DNA of 40,718 nucleotides from Crocinitomicaceae bacterium (GCA_022447665.1 JAKVAQ010000007.1:1-40718); one strand, 5' to 3'; positions 25,998 through 35,079 are shown, counted from the first letter of the stretch. Numbers and translations are program-made. The notes: generated by a model not told the origin, from the sequence alone.

Positions 25998-27221
25998 CTA
26001 TTTCTTTAAAATCCACCCAGAATAACCCTCACTACGAAGGTTTGACAGTGCATTTTCAGCTTTGTCTTTAGAAGAAAATCCACCTGCAGTAACTCTATGA
26101 AGACCTTTGTTTTGGTCGTAGATACTAGCAGAGTATCCTTTACCTGATAAATCGTTTACGAGATTCGAAGCATTCGATTGCACACCAAAACAACCCACAA
26201 TAACTTGGAAGTTAGCTCCTAAATTTGGTTCTGTATTGGTTTCTTGATTTATTTCTTTATCCAATCGAACGGGGATATAATAATCTTCTGCCAATTGCAT
26301 GTTGTAAATCTTAACATCGTCATTTAATTCCGAAGTAAGTTCGTCCCAAGATTTTGATTCAGGAATACCTTCTACTTCAAAAGAACTAACACGTAGTTCG
26401 TATGACTTGTCCGTATGTCCGCTGAAAGGATTAAAATCGGCAAATTGAATTTTACCGGTATCCAAGAAATCCGTTTCCATCGGAATCCAATAACTATAAA
26501 AGGCAAAAGGTACTATGGCGGCTGCAACAGCATATTTTACCCAACTTCTGTTTTTCCTCGCTCTACGAAGCTCCTGCGAAGTAGAATTTTCATCTTCCTC
26601 TTCTGCTATTACAACATCTTCTGGTTGGGCATCTAAAGTAATAATCGGTGTACTATTCTCTTCTTTTTTAGGAGCAGGTTTAATTTCTTTTACTACTGGA
26701 GCTATAATTTTCTCAACCTTCTCTTCTTTAATCTCCGGAAGAACAATTTTCTTTTCTATTGGAGTTTCCTGAAACTCTTTTTCAGCGACAATAGGTTTTT
26801 GTTCAACTGCCGCTTTTTTAAATGAAACAGGTTTTAATCCATAGGCTGCCAAACAAAGATTAATTTCTCTGTTTTGCTCAAAAACCACAGCTTTCCCGTT
26901 TTGATAGAGAAAACCGAGTTCACCAATGTTTACACGCTCGCCTTCATCAAGTGCTGAAATCCATCGTTTAACTTCCTCTTCAATATAATTCACGGCAGAA
27001 GGGTAGTCAAGTGACTCCTTCTTACCTACATAATCTGCAAGAAGTCCATCATTATTTGATAAGTGAGGGTTAAAGATCACCTCTTTAAAAGGAGGATAGA
27101 TTTTATTTTTGACTACATCAATTTTTGCAGGAATGGTATTTCCTACAAAACCACCAAAATCAGGAAGAACAACACAATTGTGCTTCTTCAACAATTCTGC
27201 GATATAGTGCTGAAGTGTCAT
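25998..27221 (-). CDS. HU/CCDC81-type and SPOR-domain membrane protein
   Basis: A 407-residue protein built from parts seen together in Bacteroidota. About residues 1-135 match the HU-like CCDC81 region (YIAELLKKHNCVVLPDFGGF, then NIGELGFLYQNGKAVVFE). A long charged proline-containing linker follows (about 140-222), then one membrane helix at 227-246 (WVKYAVAAAIVPFAFYSYWI). The C-terminal SPOR domain is at about 335-407 (FQVIVGCFGVQSNASNLVND … LHRVTAGGFSSKDKAE … GWILKK). SPOR domains bind denuded peptidoglycan glycan strands, so this is probably a cell-envelope or division protein with its N-terminus in the cytoplasm. The start is supported by the conserved YI.ELL opening, and a -7 box lies only 4 bp before it. 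Confidence 0.87.
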   Translation of the reverse strand: MTLQHYIAELLKKHNCVVLPDFGGFVGNTIPAKIDVVKNKIYPPFKEVIFNPHLSNNDGLLADYVGKKESLDYPSAVNYIEEEVKRWISALDEGERVNIGELGFLYQNGKAVVFEQNREINLCLAAYGLKPVSFKKAAVEQKPIVAEKEFQETPIEKKIVLPEIKEEKVEKIIAPVVKEIKPAPKKEENSTPIITLDAQPEDVVIAEEEDENSTSQELRRARKNRSWVKYAVAAAIVPFAFYSYWIPMETDFLDTGKIQFADFNPFSGHTDKSYELRVSSFEVEGIPESKSWDELTSELNDDVKIYNMQLAEDYYIPVRLDKEINQETNTEPNLGANFQVIVGCFGVQSNASNLVNDLSGKGYSASIYDQNKGLHRVTAGGFSSKDKAENALSNLRSEGYSGWILKK

Positions 27222-27225
27222 ATAA

Positions 27226-27233
27226 CAAATTTA
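27226..27233 (-). promoter_or_regulatory. -7 box of the SPOR gene
   Basis: The minus strand reads TAAATTTG, an exact TAnnTTTG match, 4 bp before the ATG at 27221. This predicts a leaderless mRNA. Confidence 0.45.
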
Positions 27234-27265
27234 CGTAAAAAGGGCTGTTTTGTTACGGTTTAAGG

Positions 27266-27304
27266 CAAAAAAGAAGCCTGAAATGTCATGACATTTCAGG
27301 CTTC
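27266..27304 (-). terminator. Terminator of the plug-only gene (32-bp palindrome)
   Basis: A perfect 32-bp palindrome (27273-27304; half-site GAAGCCTGAAATGTCA) is followed on the minus strand by six T. It separates the plug protein gene (stop at 27336) from the SPOR gene. Confidence 0.88.
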
Positions 27305-27335
27305 ACATGAAGAAGGCTACTTCAGCCTAAGTTTA

Positions 27336-28046
27336 CTACTGTTGCGCTAACCAAGCATAATACAAGTCAAAATAGCTTACACTCTCTACCATAATCACTC
27401 CTCCAGTAGTATCGCCATATTTTGCTGGTATACCTCCTGTATAAGCTTGAATTCCACCAATTGCTACCCCGGGTAATGAAGTCATATCGGTCATTTTAAC
27501 TCCATCTACAAAGTATACAGCATCTCCTGGGCGTGACCCTCTTATGATTGGCTGGTTACTTCCTTCAGGCATTTGAATATCAGAAGCTGTTCCTGATAAA
27601 AGCGCCAACGGATCTCTGATATATGGACTCTTTTTTATGTCTGTAGTAGGAATTCTGTATGAGATAATATCTGTTTCTAATTTGATTCCGTTTCCATTAA
27701 TTACAACGGGATCAAGCATGTTATCATTCTTTAGTACCACTTCTAGCTTAGTTAAACCATCTGGATGCACTTGAATGTTTTGGTACACCATTTCGCCACG
27801 ACCAATAGCTGTAGATTTTACGATGTACGTTCCTGGTTTAAGCGCATCAAGCGTATATTTTCCGTCTAAACCTGCTCTTGCACCTATTTTTCCTGAGGCA
27901 GTCTCAATCCAAATCGTTGCCCCTGGCACTACATCTGTTGAATCGGCATTCCAAATTGTGCCGTAAATTGTTCCTGTTGCAGTTTGGGCGTTGCTGAAGA
28001 AGCATAATAGCAATGCTCCAAGTAATAATCCTATTCTCTTTTTCAT
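27336..28046 (-). CDS. Plug-only TonB-receptor-like protein (CarboxypepD_reg + plug, no barrel)
   Basis: A 236-residue exported protein. The signal peptide is IGLLLGALLLCFFSNAQ. Residues about 25-112 are a carboxypeptidase-regulatory-like domain (ATGTIYGTIWNADSTDVVPG, GLDGKYTLDALKPGTYIV) as found at the N-terminus of SusC-type receptors. About 120-222 are a plug domain: PLALLSGTASDIQMPEGSN, QPIIRGSRPGDAVYFVDGVK, GIQAYTGGIPAKYGDTTGGV. It then stops after YFDLYYAWLAQQ. The 600 or more residues of barrel expected in a TonB receptor are absent, and the downstream sequence up to the terminator shows no barrel remnant. The clean stop and terminator argue for a genuine short protein rather than a truncated gene. 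Its partner and ligand are unknown. Confidence 0.82.
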   Translation of the reverse strand: MKKRIGLLLGALLLCFFSNAQTATGTIYGTIWNADSTDVVPGATIWIETASGKIGARAGLDGKYTLDALKPGTYIVKSTAIGRGEMVYQNIQVHPDGLTKLEVVLKNDNMLDPVVINGNGIKLETDIISYRIPTTDIKKSPYIRDPLALLSGTASDIQMPEGSNQPIIRGSRPGDAVYFVDGVKMTDMTSLPGVAIGGIQAYTGGIPAKYGDTTGGVIMVESVSYFDLYYAWLAQQ

Positions 28047-28116
28047 ACGTCTAATTTTTGCGTGTTCAATAATTAGATGCAGTGAGGTTTAGAATTCCAT
28101 AAAAAAAATTGAAATT

Positions 28117-28809
28117 TTATTTTTCAGGGAGATGGTAAAGGATGCCGTCTTGGAATAAAACATGTATCCCTGTCTTTATACCAGCCACTTGTAGCGCTTC
28201 GTTGGTCCAAGAATTACAGGTATTAAACAAATGATAATTTCCTTTGGCTTCATAAAAGTTATCATTTTCCCAATAACCTCTGTTCGGAATAAGAATTGGT
28301 TTTTCATTTTTTACTTGAAACGAATTCAGGATAAAATCAACCAAGTCTATATAGTTTTCCTCTGGTATAAGCAGTTTCCTGCAACGGTCATTTATTGTTG
28401 GTTCCTGTTCTTCATATTCTATGTGCATGGCCGTTCCTGAAGGAAGCACCGCGGCGTTTAAGGCCGTTTTCAAAGTTAGGTCATCCCATGTGGGAGTGTC
28501 AAGAAAGAACCCCTTATCTCCCCAGCCTATTCTAATGTACTTTGGATGATTGACCTTAGGATAGTCGGAGATTGGAACAAAGGTTTCCCAATCCATTGAT
28601 GCCGTTTTTACGGGGAGGCAGACATCGGTATGAACACCATTAGAAATGACATACATTGTGTAATCGCCCTCTTCAAATATTTCACCTGTAGGAATGAGCG
28701 CGCCTATGATCATCACAGAAAAATAGCTCATAAAAAACATAAGAAAGGCTTCAAGAAATCTTCCTATCCCTTTTAAAATCCCTTTGGATATTTTTAGAAT
28801 CAAACTCAT
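28117..28809 (-). CDS. DUF2459/TIGR02117 family protein
   Basis: A 230-residue protein with an N-terminal membrane helix (about 15-40, FLEAFLMFFMSYFSVMIIGA). The body matches the TIGR02117 pattern: YVISNGVHTDVCLPVKT, YIRIGWGDKGFFLDTPTWDD, LPSGTAMHIEYEEQEPT and YHLFNTCNSWTNEALQVAGI with the conserved Cys. The function of the family is unknown. The paired SNGVHTD and FNTCNSWTNEAL motifs have the look of a thiol-peptidase-like active site, which is inference only. It is divergent from rlmN, with 33 bp between the start codons. Confidence 0.82.
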   Translation of the reverse strand: MSLILKISKGILKGIGRFLEAFLMFFMSYFSVMIIGALIPTGEIFEEGDYTMYVISNGVHTDVCLPVKTASMDWETFVPISDYPKVNHPKYIRIGWGDKGFFLDTPTWDDLTLKTALNAAVLPSGTAMHIEYEEQEPTINDRCRKLLIPEENYIDLVDFILNSFQVKNEKPILIPNRGYWENDNFYEAKGNYHLFNTCNSWTNEALQVAGIKTGIHVLFQDGILYHLPEK

Positions 28810-28828
28810 TTACCCAAAAAATTAGCTT

Positions 28829-28836
28829 TAATTTTG
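28829..28836 (+). promoter_or_regulatory. -7 box of rlmN
   Basis: TAATTTTG, an exact TAnnTTTG match, ends 6 bp before the rlmN ATG, so the mRNA is probably leaderless. Confidence 0.5.
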
Positions 28837-28842
28837 GAATAA

Positions 28843-29916
28843 ATGGCAGAGAAGCTTGAAAATATAAGGAATCTTAACATAGATGATTTAAAGTCATTTT
28901 TAGTTGAGAATGGAGAAAAGGCATTTCGTGTAAAGCAAGTATACGAGTGGATTTGGAAAAAAGGTGTGCGTTCTTTTGCCGAGATGCGAAATATTCCAAA
29001 AACTACAATTGCTTTATTGGAGGAGAAATACTTTATCGATTGTATTTCGATATCAGATCAACAAAAGAGTAATGACGGGACTATTAAGTGTGCATTCAAA
29101 ACACACGATGGTCATATTACGGAGGGCGTATTGATTCCAACATCAAAACGTGTAACGGCATGTATAAGCTCCCAAGTTGGCTGTAGTTTAGCTTGTAAGT
29201 TTTGCGCTACAGGTAGACTAAAGTTGATGCGAAACCTTACCCCAGGAGAGATTTATGATCAAGTATTACTATTAAATAATCTTGCGAAAGAGCAATATGG
29301 TCAGCATTTAACGAATATCGTTTTCATGGGAATGGGAGAGCCATTATTGAATTATAAGAATACCTTGTTGGGAATAGAAAGGATTACGGATGAGATTGGA
29401 TTGGGAATTTCTCCAAAAAGAATCACGGTTTCCACGGCTGGGATTGGTAAAATGATACAAAAGTTAGGAGATGATGAGGTGAAGTTTAACCTTGCACTTT
29501 CATTGCATGCAGCCAATGAAGCTAAACGTAGCGATATCATGGAAATCAACGATTCCAATAATCTTGAAGTACTGGCTGATTCTCTGAAGCATTTTTATGC
29601 CAGAACAGGAATGCGACCAACCTTTGAGTATATCATTTTCAAGAATTTTAATGATGAGCTATCAGATGCGGCAGAATTAGCTGATTTCTGTAAAAACGTA
29701 CCCGTTAAAATTAATATCATTGAATATAATCCAATTGATGACGGGGAGTTTCAGCAAGCAGATGCGCACAAGGTAGATGCTTTTGCGAACTATTTAGAAT
29801 CAAAAAACCTTATAGTTAATGTGAGAAGGAGTAGAGGTAAAGACATTGATGCAGCATGTGGTCAGTTGGCCAATAAAAATGCCTCTATTGCGTTAAAAGA
29901 AAGAGCACTTAAATGA
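28843..29916 (+). CDS. rlmN: 23S rRNA (adenine2503-C2)-methyltransferase / tRNA A37 methyltransferase
   Basis: A 357-residue radical-SAM methyltransferase. The [4Fe-4S] motif is CSLACKFC with Cys at 114, 118 and 121, preceded by the family's TACISSQVGC. The segment FMGMGEPLLNYKNTL is the SAM-binding GEP motif, and the resolving Cys in DAACGQL is at 339. It methylates C2 of A2503 in 23S rRNA and, in many bacteria, A37 of certain tRNAs. Its length is normal for RlmN, and the spacing excludes Cfr only by overall similarity. It overlaps the next gene by 4 bp (ATGA), so the two are translationally coupled. Confidence 0.96.
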   Translation: MAEKLENIRNLNIDDLKSFLVENGEKAFRVKQVYEWIWKKGVRSFAEMRNIPKTTIALLEEKYFIDCISISDQQKSNDGTIKCAFKTHDGHITEGVLIPTSKRVTACISSQVGCSLACKFCATGRLKLMRNLTPGEIYDQVLLLNNLAKEQYGQHLTNIVFMGMGEPLLNYKNTLLGIERITDEIGLGISPKRITVSTAGIGKMIQKLGDDEVKFNLALSLHAANEAKRSDIMEINDSNNLEVLADSLKHFYARTGMRPTFEYIIFKNFNDELSDAAELADFCKNVPVKINIIEYNPIDDGEFQQADAHKVDAFANYLESKNLIVNVRRSRGKDIDAACGQLANKNASIALKERALK

Positions 29917-31442
29917 GATTATTAATCTTCATATTACTTTGTATTGGATCCGTTTCCTATGGACAGTTTTCCAATGTAGTAATAGGTGATTCGAATGATC
30001 CTTCGCGTGTTCGAAATTTTAGCGGTTTTATAGGAACAACGAAAACAGCGCTTTTTACCCTGGATTACATTTATTTAAATCGAAAAAAACAGGAGCTTTT
30101 AGTTTCTAAATATTACAAGACCGATTTAAAGGAGATGCAGACCACAGATATATTTTCTAATCCTTATGAAGATTATTGGTCTGACCCACAAGAACTATAC
30201 TTTCAAAATGGAGAGTTTCAACTTTTCTCGATTTTAAAAGATGTAAGGGATAACTATCATTTATTGCGCTTACAACGCTTCAATGAACACCTAGAGTCCA
30301 TTTCCGATGAGGTGATAGATACGATTAGACCGGAAGAAAAGGCCAAATTTATTGAGGAAGAAAGTGGTGATGGGTTTATTGTTAGTTATTATGATAAGTT
30401 GGCAAAGATTAAAGATAGGTACGTGCGAGTTCTAGCATTAAATCCTGATGGAACAGAGCGGTTTAGAGAAAAGGTGAAATCACCTGTGGCTTTGCAAAAC
30501 TTTGTGGTGGAAGATCTTATTTATAAAAAGAATCAGCCCTTGTATATTCTGTGCAATTATAGTTTGATTTCAAATGCATCATTGACGAATTCTCAGGATA
30601 GACTGATTAATAATAAATATACTCTTTGGGCGTATGATCGCGACCATAAGTTTTTGAAGGAGTTTGAGATGCGCTTTAATATAAAGTGGGCGCATGGTGT
30701 GAAAATGGAGCTAAATCAGTCTGATGAATTAGTGATTTCTGGCTTCGTAAATGAAACTAGGAATAGGTCTGTTAACGGCGTGTTTACAATGATTGTAAAC
30801 AAGAATTTTGAGGTTATAAATTCGAGTACGGAGGCTTTAGAGATGGATGTGGTGAATCAATTTTTATCAGAGCGAGAAATTGATAAGGTGAAAGAGATTG
30901 ATGGTTTGTACTTACGAGAAATGATAATGATGGAGGATGACTCTTATTATTTATTAGGGGAGGAGTATGACAAATATACCGAACGAAATTATGATCCTAG
31001 AACGAATATTACCACTACAATAGATCACTTTTATTTCTATTCGATTTTGGCAGTTCACTTCACGCCAGAGGGAAAGGTAAATTGGGCAAAACGTATAGGT
31101 AAGATGCAAAATTCTACAAATGATGAAGGTTACTTTTCATCTTTTGCAACTTTCGCCAATAGGAATGAACTATACATTTATTTTAATGATCATAAGGACA
31201 ATGTGAACTTGCCTAGTGATGCTAAGGACATAGAGGACTTAAATGAAAATAGAAGGTCAGTCATTGCTGGTTTACAAATTACAGCGGATAGCATTAGTGC
31301 AAGAAAACTTATTGGTCCTTCTAATTATGACTTTTACTTGAGAGCAAGTATGTCTAATCAGATTTCGGATGAATATATTTACCTCCAAACAGAGGGTAAA
31401 AGGAGTGGTAGAATCTTGGCGATCCCTTTAGAAGAAGATTAG
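29913..31442 (+). CDS. Exported hypothetical protein, beta-rich
   Basis: A 509-residue protein with a signal peptide (MRLLIFILLCIGSVSYGQ). The body is a long succession of beta strands separated by polar turns, with no membrane helix (LLVSKYYKTDLKEMQTTDIF; LVISGFVNETRNRSVNGVF; DDSYYLLGEEYDKY). This resembles a WD/kelch-like propeller or a long beta-solenoid, but no motif is decisive. No sorting domain is seen at the C-terminus (RILAIPLEED), so it may stay in the periplasm or outer membrane. The family is not recognised. It is coupled to rlmN by a 4-bp overlap and convergent with the 80-residue membrane protein. Confidence 0.7.
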   Translation: MRLLIFILLCIGSVSYGQFSNVVIGDSNDPSRVRNFSGFIGTTKTALFTLDYIYLNRKKQELLVSKYYKTDLKEMQTTDIFSNPYEDYWSDPQELYFQNGEFQLFSILKDVRDNYHLLRLQRFNEHLESISDEVIDTIRPEEKAKFIEEESGDGFIVSYYDKLAKIKDRYVRVLALNPDGTERFREKVKSPVALQNFVVEDLIYKKNQPLYILCNYSLISNASLTNSQDRLINNKYTLWAYDRDHKFLKEFEMRFNIKWAHGVKMELNQSDELVISGFVNETRNRSVNGVFTMIVNKNFEVINSSTEALEMDVVNQFLSEREIDKVKEIDGLYLREMIMMEDDSYYLLGEEYDKYTERNYDPRTNITTTIDHFYFYSILAVHFTPEGKVNWAKRIGKMQNSTNDEGYFSSFATFANRNELYIYFNDHKDNVNLPSDAKDIEDLNENRRSVIAGLQITADSISARKLIGPSNYDFYLRASMSNQISDEYIYLQTEGKRSGRILAIPLEED

Positions 31443-31681
31443 TTTTTTTCCTTTTCTTTTGCCGCTTTAAAGGCTTCTGACTTTTTAAGTTTATTCCCCA
31501 TAAATCGGCGTAAAAGAGCCATTAACGCGGCCAATAATGGAACTAAGAAATAAAGGCTCCATTTTTCCCATGATTCCGCAAAGCACATGATTAAAACTAA
31601 TACAAGTGTTATTGCAGCGGCAACCCACCAAAAAATTTCAAGTGATCTATTTACTTTCGCTAGGCTCAGTTTCTGGCTCAT
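31439..31681 (-). CDS. Small two-TM protein after lptC
   Basis: An 80-residue protein with two hydrophobic helices at about 17-35 (WWVAAAITLVLVLIMCFAE) and 42-60 (LYFLVPLLAALMALLRRFM) and a basic C-terminus (KLKKSEAFKAAKEKEKN). Its start overlaps the end of lptC by 35 bp, which suggests translational coupling. The family and function are unknown. It converges with the exported gene at 31442, overlapping it by 4 bp. A link to LPS export is suggested only by position. Confidence 0.6.
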   Translation of the reverse strand: MSQKLSLAKVNRSLEIFWWVAAAITLVLVLIMCFAESWEKWSLYFLVPLLAALMALLRRFMGNKLKKSEAFKAAKEKEKN

Positions 31682-32240
31682 GTCTTTCTCCTTCGTATTG
31701 TGCGGTTACATCGTGCATCGTGAATTTACTAAAGGTTTCGTCGGATTCCATTCCGTAACCTCTGGCCCAATAGCCGTCTGTATCCGTAATTTCAAAATAT
31801 TTATCTGTTCTTACTTTCTTGAGCGCTTGGTCCCAAAAGAGTTCTTCAGTTTTAAGAGTTTGTCCCTCTTTATAGTTTGTAAAAATAACATTATTTCGTG
31901 CATTAAATGCCTTTTTCAATTCGCGGAGCTCACCGTAATCGGCAGAAAGTGTGGCTGTTTTACTACCGTCATTTCCAAAGAAATTCACTTCAAACCCGTT
32001 TTTAAACAATTGGCGTTCATCTTCGCCCGTATAGCGCTCCATTCTTGAAGCGATTATTTCAAACTTTATTTTTCCTGAATCGGAAAACATGGTATGGAGT
32101 CCTTCTACAATTTCACTTGGGGTATCATCGGTCGCCGTTACGCGTTGAATTTTGCCCAGATCATTCTCACATGAAACAAACATTCCCGCCAAAATCATGG
32201 CAGGAATGTAAATGTATTTTATGATGTTTTGTCTTTTCAA
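31647..32240 (-). CDS. lptC: LPS export ABC transporter periplasmic protein LptC (lipoprotein form)
   Basis: A 197-residue protein. The N-terminus is a lipoprotein signal, with the lipobox GMFVSC placing the lipidated Cys at 24. The domain is the LptC/OstA-like beta-jellyroll: GLHTMFSDSGKIKFEIIASR, TLSADYGELRELKKAFNARN, TEELFWDQALKKVRTDKYFE and RGYGMESDETFSKFTMHDV. In other bacteria LptC is a membrane-anchored link between LptB2FG and LptA, and Bacteroidota use a lipoprotein version. It starts immediately after the stop of the TPR gene, so it is in the same operon. Confidence 0.9.
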   Translation of the reverse strand: MKRQNIIKYIYIPAMILAGMFVSCENDLGKIQRVTATDDTPSEIVEGLHTMFSDSGKIKFEIIASRMERYTGEDERQLFKNGFEVNFFGNDGSKTATLSADYGELRELKKAFNARNNVIFTNYKEGQTLKTEELFWDQALKKVRTDKYFEITDTDGYWARGYGMESDETFSKFTMHDVTAQYEGERHEPETEPSESK

Positions 32241-33584
32241 CTATCGAATTGTAGTTGTTTCTCCCCAGCAGCTTAAGGTAACTGTGCCACCTGTACTAAG
32301 GCCAGCGTCGAATAACATTTGGTCATCTGGAGCATTGTCTAAGTATTTGCTGCTACTAGCGCTAGCACCGTTAGCAATTGCTTTCTTAACGTAGTCGTTT
32401 GCTAACCAGTAGTTCGCTTTTCTATCAAAGGTAGATTCGCCACAATCGTTTGCTAAGGCAGCAATTGCGTTAGCACAAATTAAAAGGGCATTTCCTTTAT
32501 GCTCACCACCAACAGTTTTTGCCGTGTTGAAAGCAGACTTGTAGCTTCTCGCTCTGTACAGGGCGTTTGCTAAAGAGTAGTGATAAAGGTCTTTGTTTTC
32601 TCCTTCACCTTCAAGCTCTACCGCTTTTTTGTAGGCGTCCACCGCTGCACTAAAACTCTCTTTCTTAACTTGTAAGTTTCCTTTAAAGAAATAAGCTTCT
32701 GCCGTGGGATCTATATCCAATTTAGCATCCAAATACTTACCGTAAATATCACTAGTCTGACAAGATTTATTGTCTAATAGACCTAAGTACTTGTTGATCT
32801 CTTCTAAACGTGCTTCTTTTTCTTCAACCGAAGGTAATTCGTCGAATTTTTTCTCCATTACTGGTAAAAGAGCCTCACAATCTTTTGCTACCTGTAAAAA
32901 GTATTTGTCAAGAAACTGTTGTGTTGCGGTGTACCCTTTAATTTGTCTTTCCTCTTTTACCGCTGTATATTTATTAAGCGCAGCGCCTGTATATTCAGAA
33001 AGTGTTACGTATTCTTCAATAATCATTCCTCTAACACTTTCTTGCTCCTCAGCAGGGGTGTTATTGAATTTATTCACGATTAGGTGCGTGAAGTAAACTT
33101 TAATATGCGTGTAAGAAGCTTCACTTTTCAGATTGTGAATAGCATCCATGTATAACGTATCGATTTTTCCAAATCTCTTGTCTTTATTACCTACTAAGAA
33201 AGTAGCATAGTCTGCTTGCCATTTGAAGTCTTCTTCAATTTTCATTCTTTCTTCGTAAATCCAAGCAATAGTGTCGTTTAATCCTTGAATTGCCGCATCA
33301 TCTTTTGGCTCCGCTTTTTTTGCAGCCTTTAATAACTGTAAATAACCAACTCTACCGTTCTTAAAGAATTTACCGTCCATTGCTTCACCCTGAGCAGTAC
33401 AAGCGGTGTATGCCTTTCCCCAGAAGTTCATTGCATCACGATACATTTTTTGCTTTAAGTATTGGTAGTACAAGCTTCTGTATTTTGCGCAGTCATCAGT
33501 ACTTTCTGCATCATCTTGGGCTGTTGCAGTATTGAATCCTGCAAATAGTAATAATAAAAGCGTAAATAATTTTACCGTTTTCAT
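32241..33584 (-). CDS. Exported TPR protein between the OMP and LptC genes
   Basis: About 447 residues from the ATG at 33584; an upstream Met would add a non-signal lead. The signal peptide is VKLFTLLLLLFAGFNTATAQ. The protein is alpha-helical with TPR-like repeats, clearest around residues 310-385 (AEAYFFKGNLQVKKESFSAA, LYHYSLANALYRARSYKSA). Cys residues appear at intervals (CAKYRSLYY, KSCQTSDIYG, LANDCGEST). Periplasmic TPR proteins usually act as scaffolds. It sits in an operon with an outer-membrane barrel upstream and lptC downstream, which suggests a role in outer-membrane assembly, but this is inference. Confidence 0.78.
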   Translation of the reverse strand: MKTVKLFTLLLLLFAGFNTATAQDDAESTDDCAKYRSLYYQYLKQKMYRDAMNFWGKAYTACTAQGEAMDGKFFKNGRVGYLQLLKAAKKAEPKDDAAIQGLNDTIAWIYEERMKIEEDFKWQADYATFLVGNKDKRFGKIDTLYMDAIHNLKSEASYTHIKVYFTHLIVNKFNNTPAEEQESVRGMIIEEYVTLSEYTGAALNKYTAVKEERQIKGYTATQQFLDKYFLQVAKDCEALLPVMEKKFDELPSVEEKEARLEEINKYLGLLDNKSCQTSDIYGKYLDAKLDIDPTAEAYFFKGNLQVKKESFSAAVDAYKKAVELEGEGENKDLYHYSLANALYRARSYKSAFNTAKTVGGEHKGNALLICANAIAALANDCGESTFDRKANYWLANDYVKKAIANGASASSSKYLDNAPDDQMLFDAGLSTGGTVTLSCWGETTTIR

Positions 33585-33603
33585 TGTTTTAATCTTTGTT
33601 GTT

Positions 33604-35079
33604 TTAGTTAAAAAGTCGTTTTCTGAACCAGGCATTGTCGTATCCAGGTGTCATGGAGAAACCGAGGAATACTCCAGCGTATTGTTCTCTAATTAATCCG
33701 TTTTCCTGAGTTCCGAGGCTTCCAAGATTGAATCCTAAATTAATGTTAGTGTTCGATCCTTTACTACCTGTCAGCGGTATACCAAATCCAAAACTCATGC
33801 CATAATTACTGATTTGTTGGTATGTGTCCATGTTATTGAGTATGCTGTATTCAAGCATTGTGTAGTTAAATCCAATGCGGTATCTTATTCTAGATAGAAA
33901 ATCATCCTCTTTTCCATATATTGCGTCAGGGGTATATTCAAGTCCAATACCCGCGAAAAGACGATCGTTTAATTGTGTGAAAGGCCCAGAGGTTTCGAAG
34001 GTTTCCGTGTATTTTGACCATGCTTGGTAATTTACATCAGCACCTATTCTCAACTGGGATTCGTTCCCATACGTTGGGTTCTTTCGGTACTCTATTCCAA
34101 ACTTATATTCCTCAGGTAAATAAAGTGTACCAACATTGTTAGTTATTGATTGAACGGTATCCTTAATTTGAATTAAAGCACCCTCATAAAAGCTTCCTTG
34201 ATAAGAATAAGAGATTAAATCTTGAAATCCACGAATATTTAGTCCAGGAGTATAAGTTGCGCCCACGGCAAATGTTGTCGACTTTCCCTCTTGATCTTCA
34301 CTAATTCGAGGTGTGATTTTCGTGAAAGAATAATTAATTCCAAATTCATATCCAATATCAGACATTCTTAGTGAGTTCTCTACGCGTGAGTTGTAGGGAT
34401 CCGATAAACTGTAACCAATTGGGAAGTTTTCAAATGATCTTGATTGCTTAACGGTTCCGAAGAAGTAGTTAAAGTTCGCTCCTAAGGCAATTCTATGTGC
34501 TTTCGATACAACAAAGGTGTCAATTATTGTTGTATCTCTCCTCTGACGAATTACGGTGTCCTTTGAAATCGACGTAATTGGTCGATATCCAATTCCTAAA
34601 AATACTTTGCTAATGGCTCCAGATCCTTCGTTGATTGATTGTGCAGTGGTGTCACTGTCAACCACAGTATAATTTCCAACGGTGTACCCTCTGAAGGAGT
34701 AGGGCTTTAGGCCAATGGCTGCGCCCCATTTATTTGCTATAGGAAGACCTAATTGAAATTGATTTAAACCAAAGTATTGCTCATTTGAGGTATTGGTTTC
34801 GGTAGAGAAATTTGAAAATTTACCATTAAATCCAACTTGCATTACTGGTAAATAACGGGCAAGACTGCTGTATGAAGCAGGATTATTGTAATTGATTATT
34901 GTAGAGTCAGTAGCTCCAAGAGACACATTGCCAAGACCTGCATAGGCAGCATAATTGTCCATTTGTAATTCACCAATGCCAAGTACACTGTAAGGATTTT
35001 TCGTTCCCTTCTGACCAAAAGAAATTGATCCTAAGAAAATCAAAACAGTTAAATACGTTAAGTGCTGTTTATTCAGCAT
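33604..35079 (-). CDS. Outer-membrane beta-barrel protein (FadL-like layout)
   Basis: A 491-residue outer-membrane protein with an N-terminal signal peptide (LTYLTVLIFLGSISFGQ). The start of the mature protein (GTKNPYSVLGIGELQMDNYA, then GATDSTIINYNNPASYSSL) has the N-A-S pattern of FadL-type transporters and their Bacteroidota relatives. Amphipathic strands alternate to the end (FGIEYRKNPTYGNESQLRIG, NLGFNLGSLGTQENGL). The C-terminus is PGYDNAWFRKRLFN, so the final strand is not a simple terminal Phe. The substrate is unknown. It is in the coaX operon, with an 11-bp overlap, and is followed by the TPR and lptC genes. Confidence 0.82.
   Translation of the reverse strand: MLNKQHLTYLTVLIFLGSISFGQKGTKNPYSVLGIGELQMDNYAAYAGLGNVSLGATDSTIINYNNPASYSSLARYLPVMQVGFNGKFSNFSTETNTSNEQYFGLNQFQLGLPIANKWGAAIGLKPYSFRGYTVGNYTVVDSDTTAQSINEGSGAISKVFLGIGYRPITSISKDTVIRQRRDTTIIDTFVVSKAHRIALGANFNYFFGTVKQSRSFENFPIGYSLSDPYNSRVENSLRMSDIGYEFGINYSFTKITPRISEDQEGKSTTFAVGATYTPGLNIRGFQDLISYSYQGSFYEGALIQIKDTVQSITNNVGTLYLPEEYKFGIEYRKNPTYGNESQLRIGADVNYQAWSKYTETFETSGPFTQLNDRLFAGIGLEYTPDAIYGKEDDFLSRIRYRIGFNYTMLEYSILNNMDTYQQISNYGMSFGFGIPLTGSKGSNTNINLGFNLGSLGTQENGLIREQYAGVFLGFSMTPGYDNAWFRKRLFN

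Noticed and set aside
27273-27304. The perfect 32-bp palindrome as an operator or mobile-element end
   Set aside because: On the minus strand it is followed by six T just after a stop codon, so a rho-independent terminator is the simplest reading.
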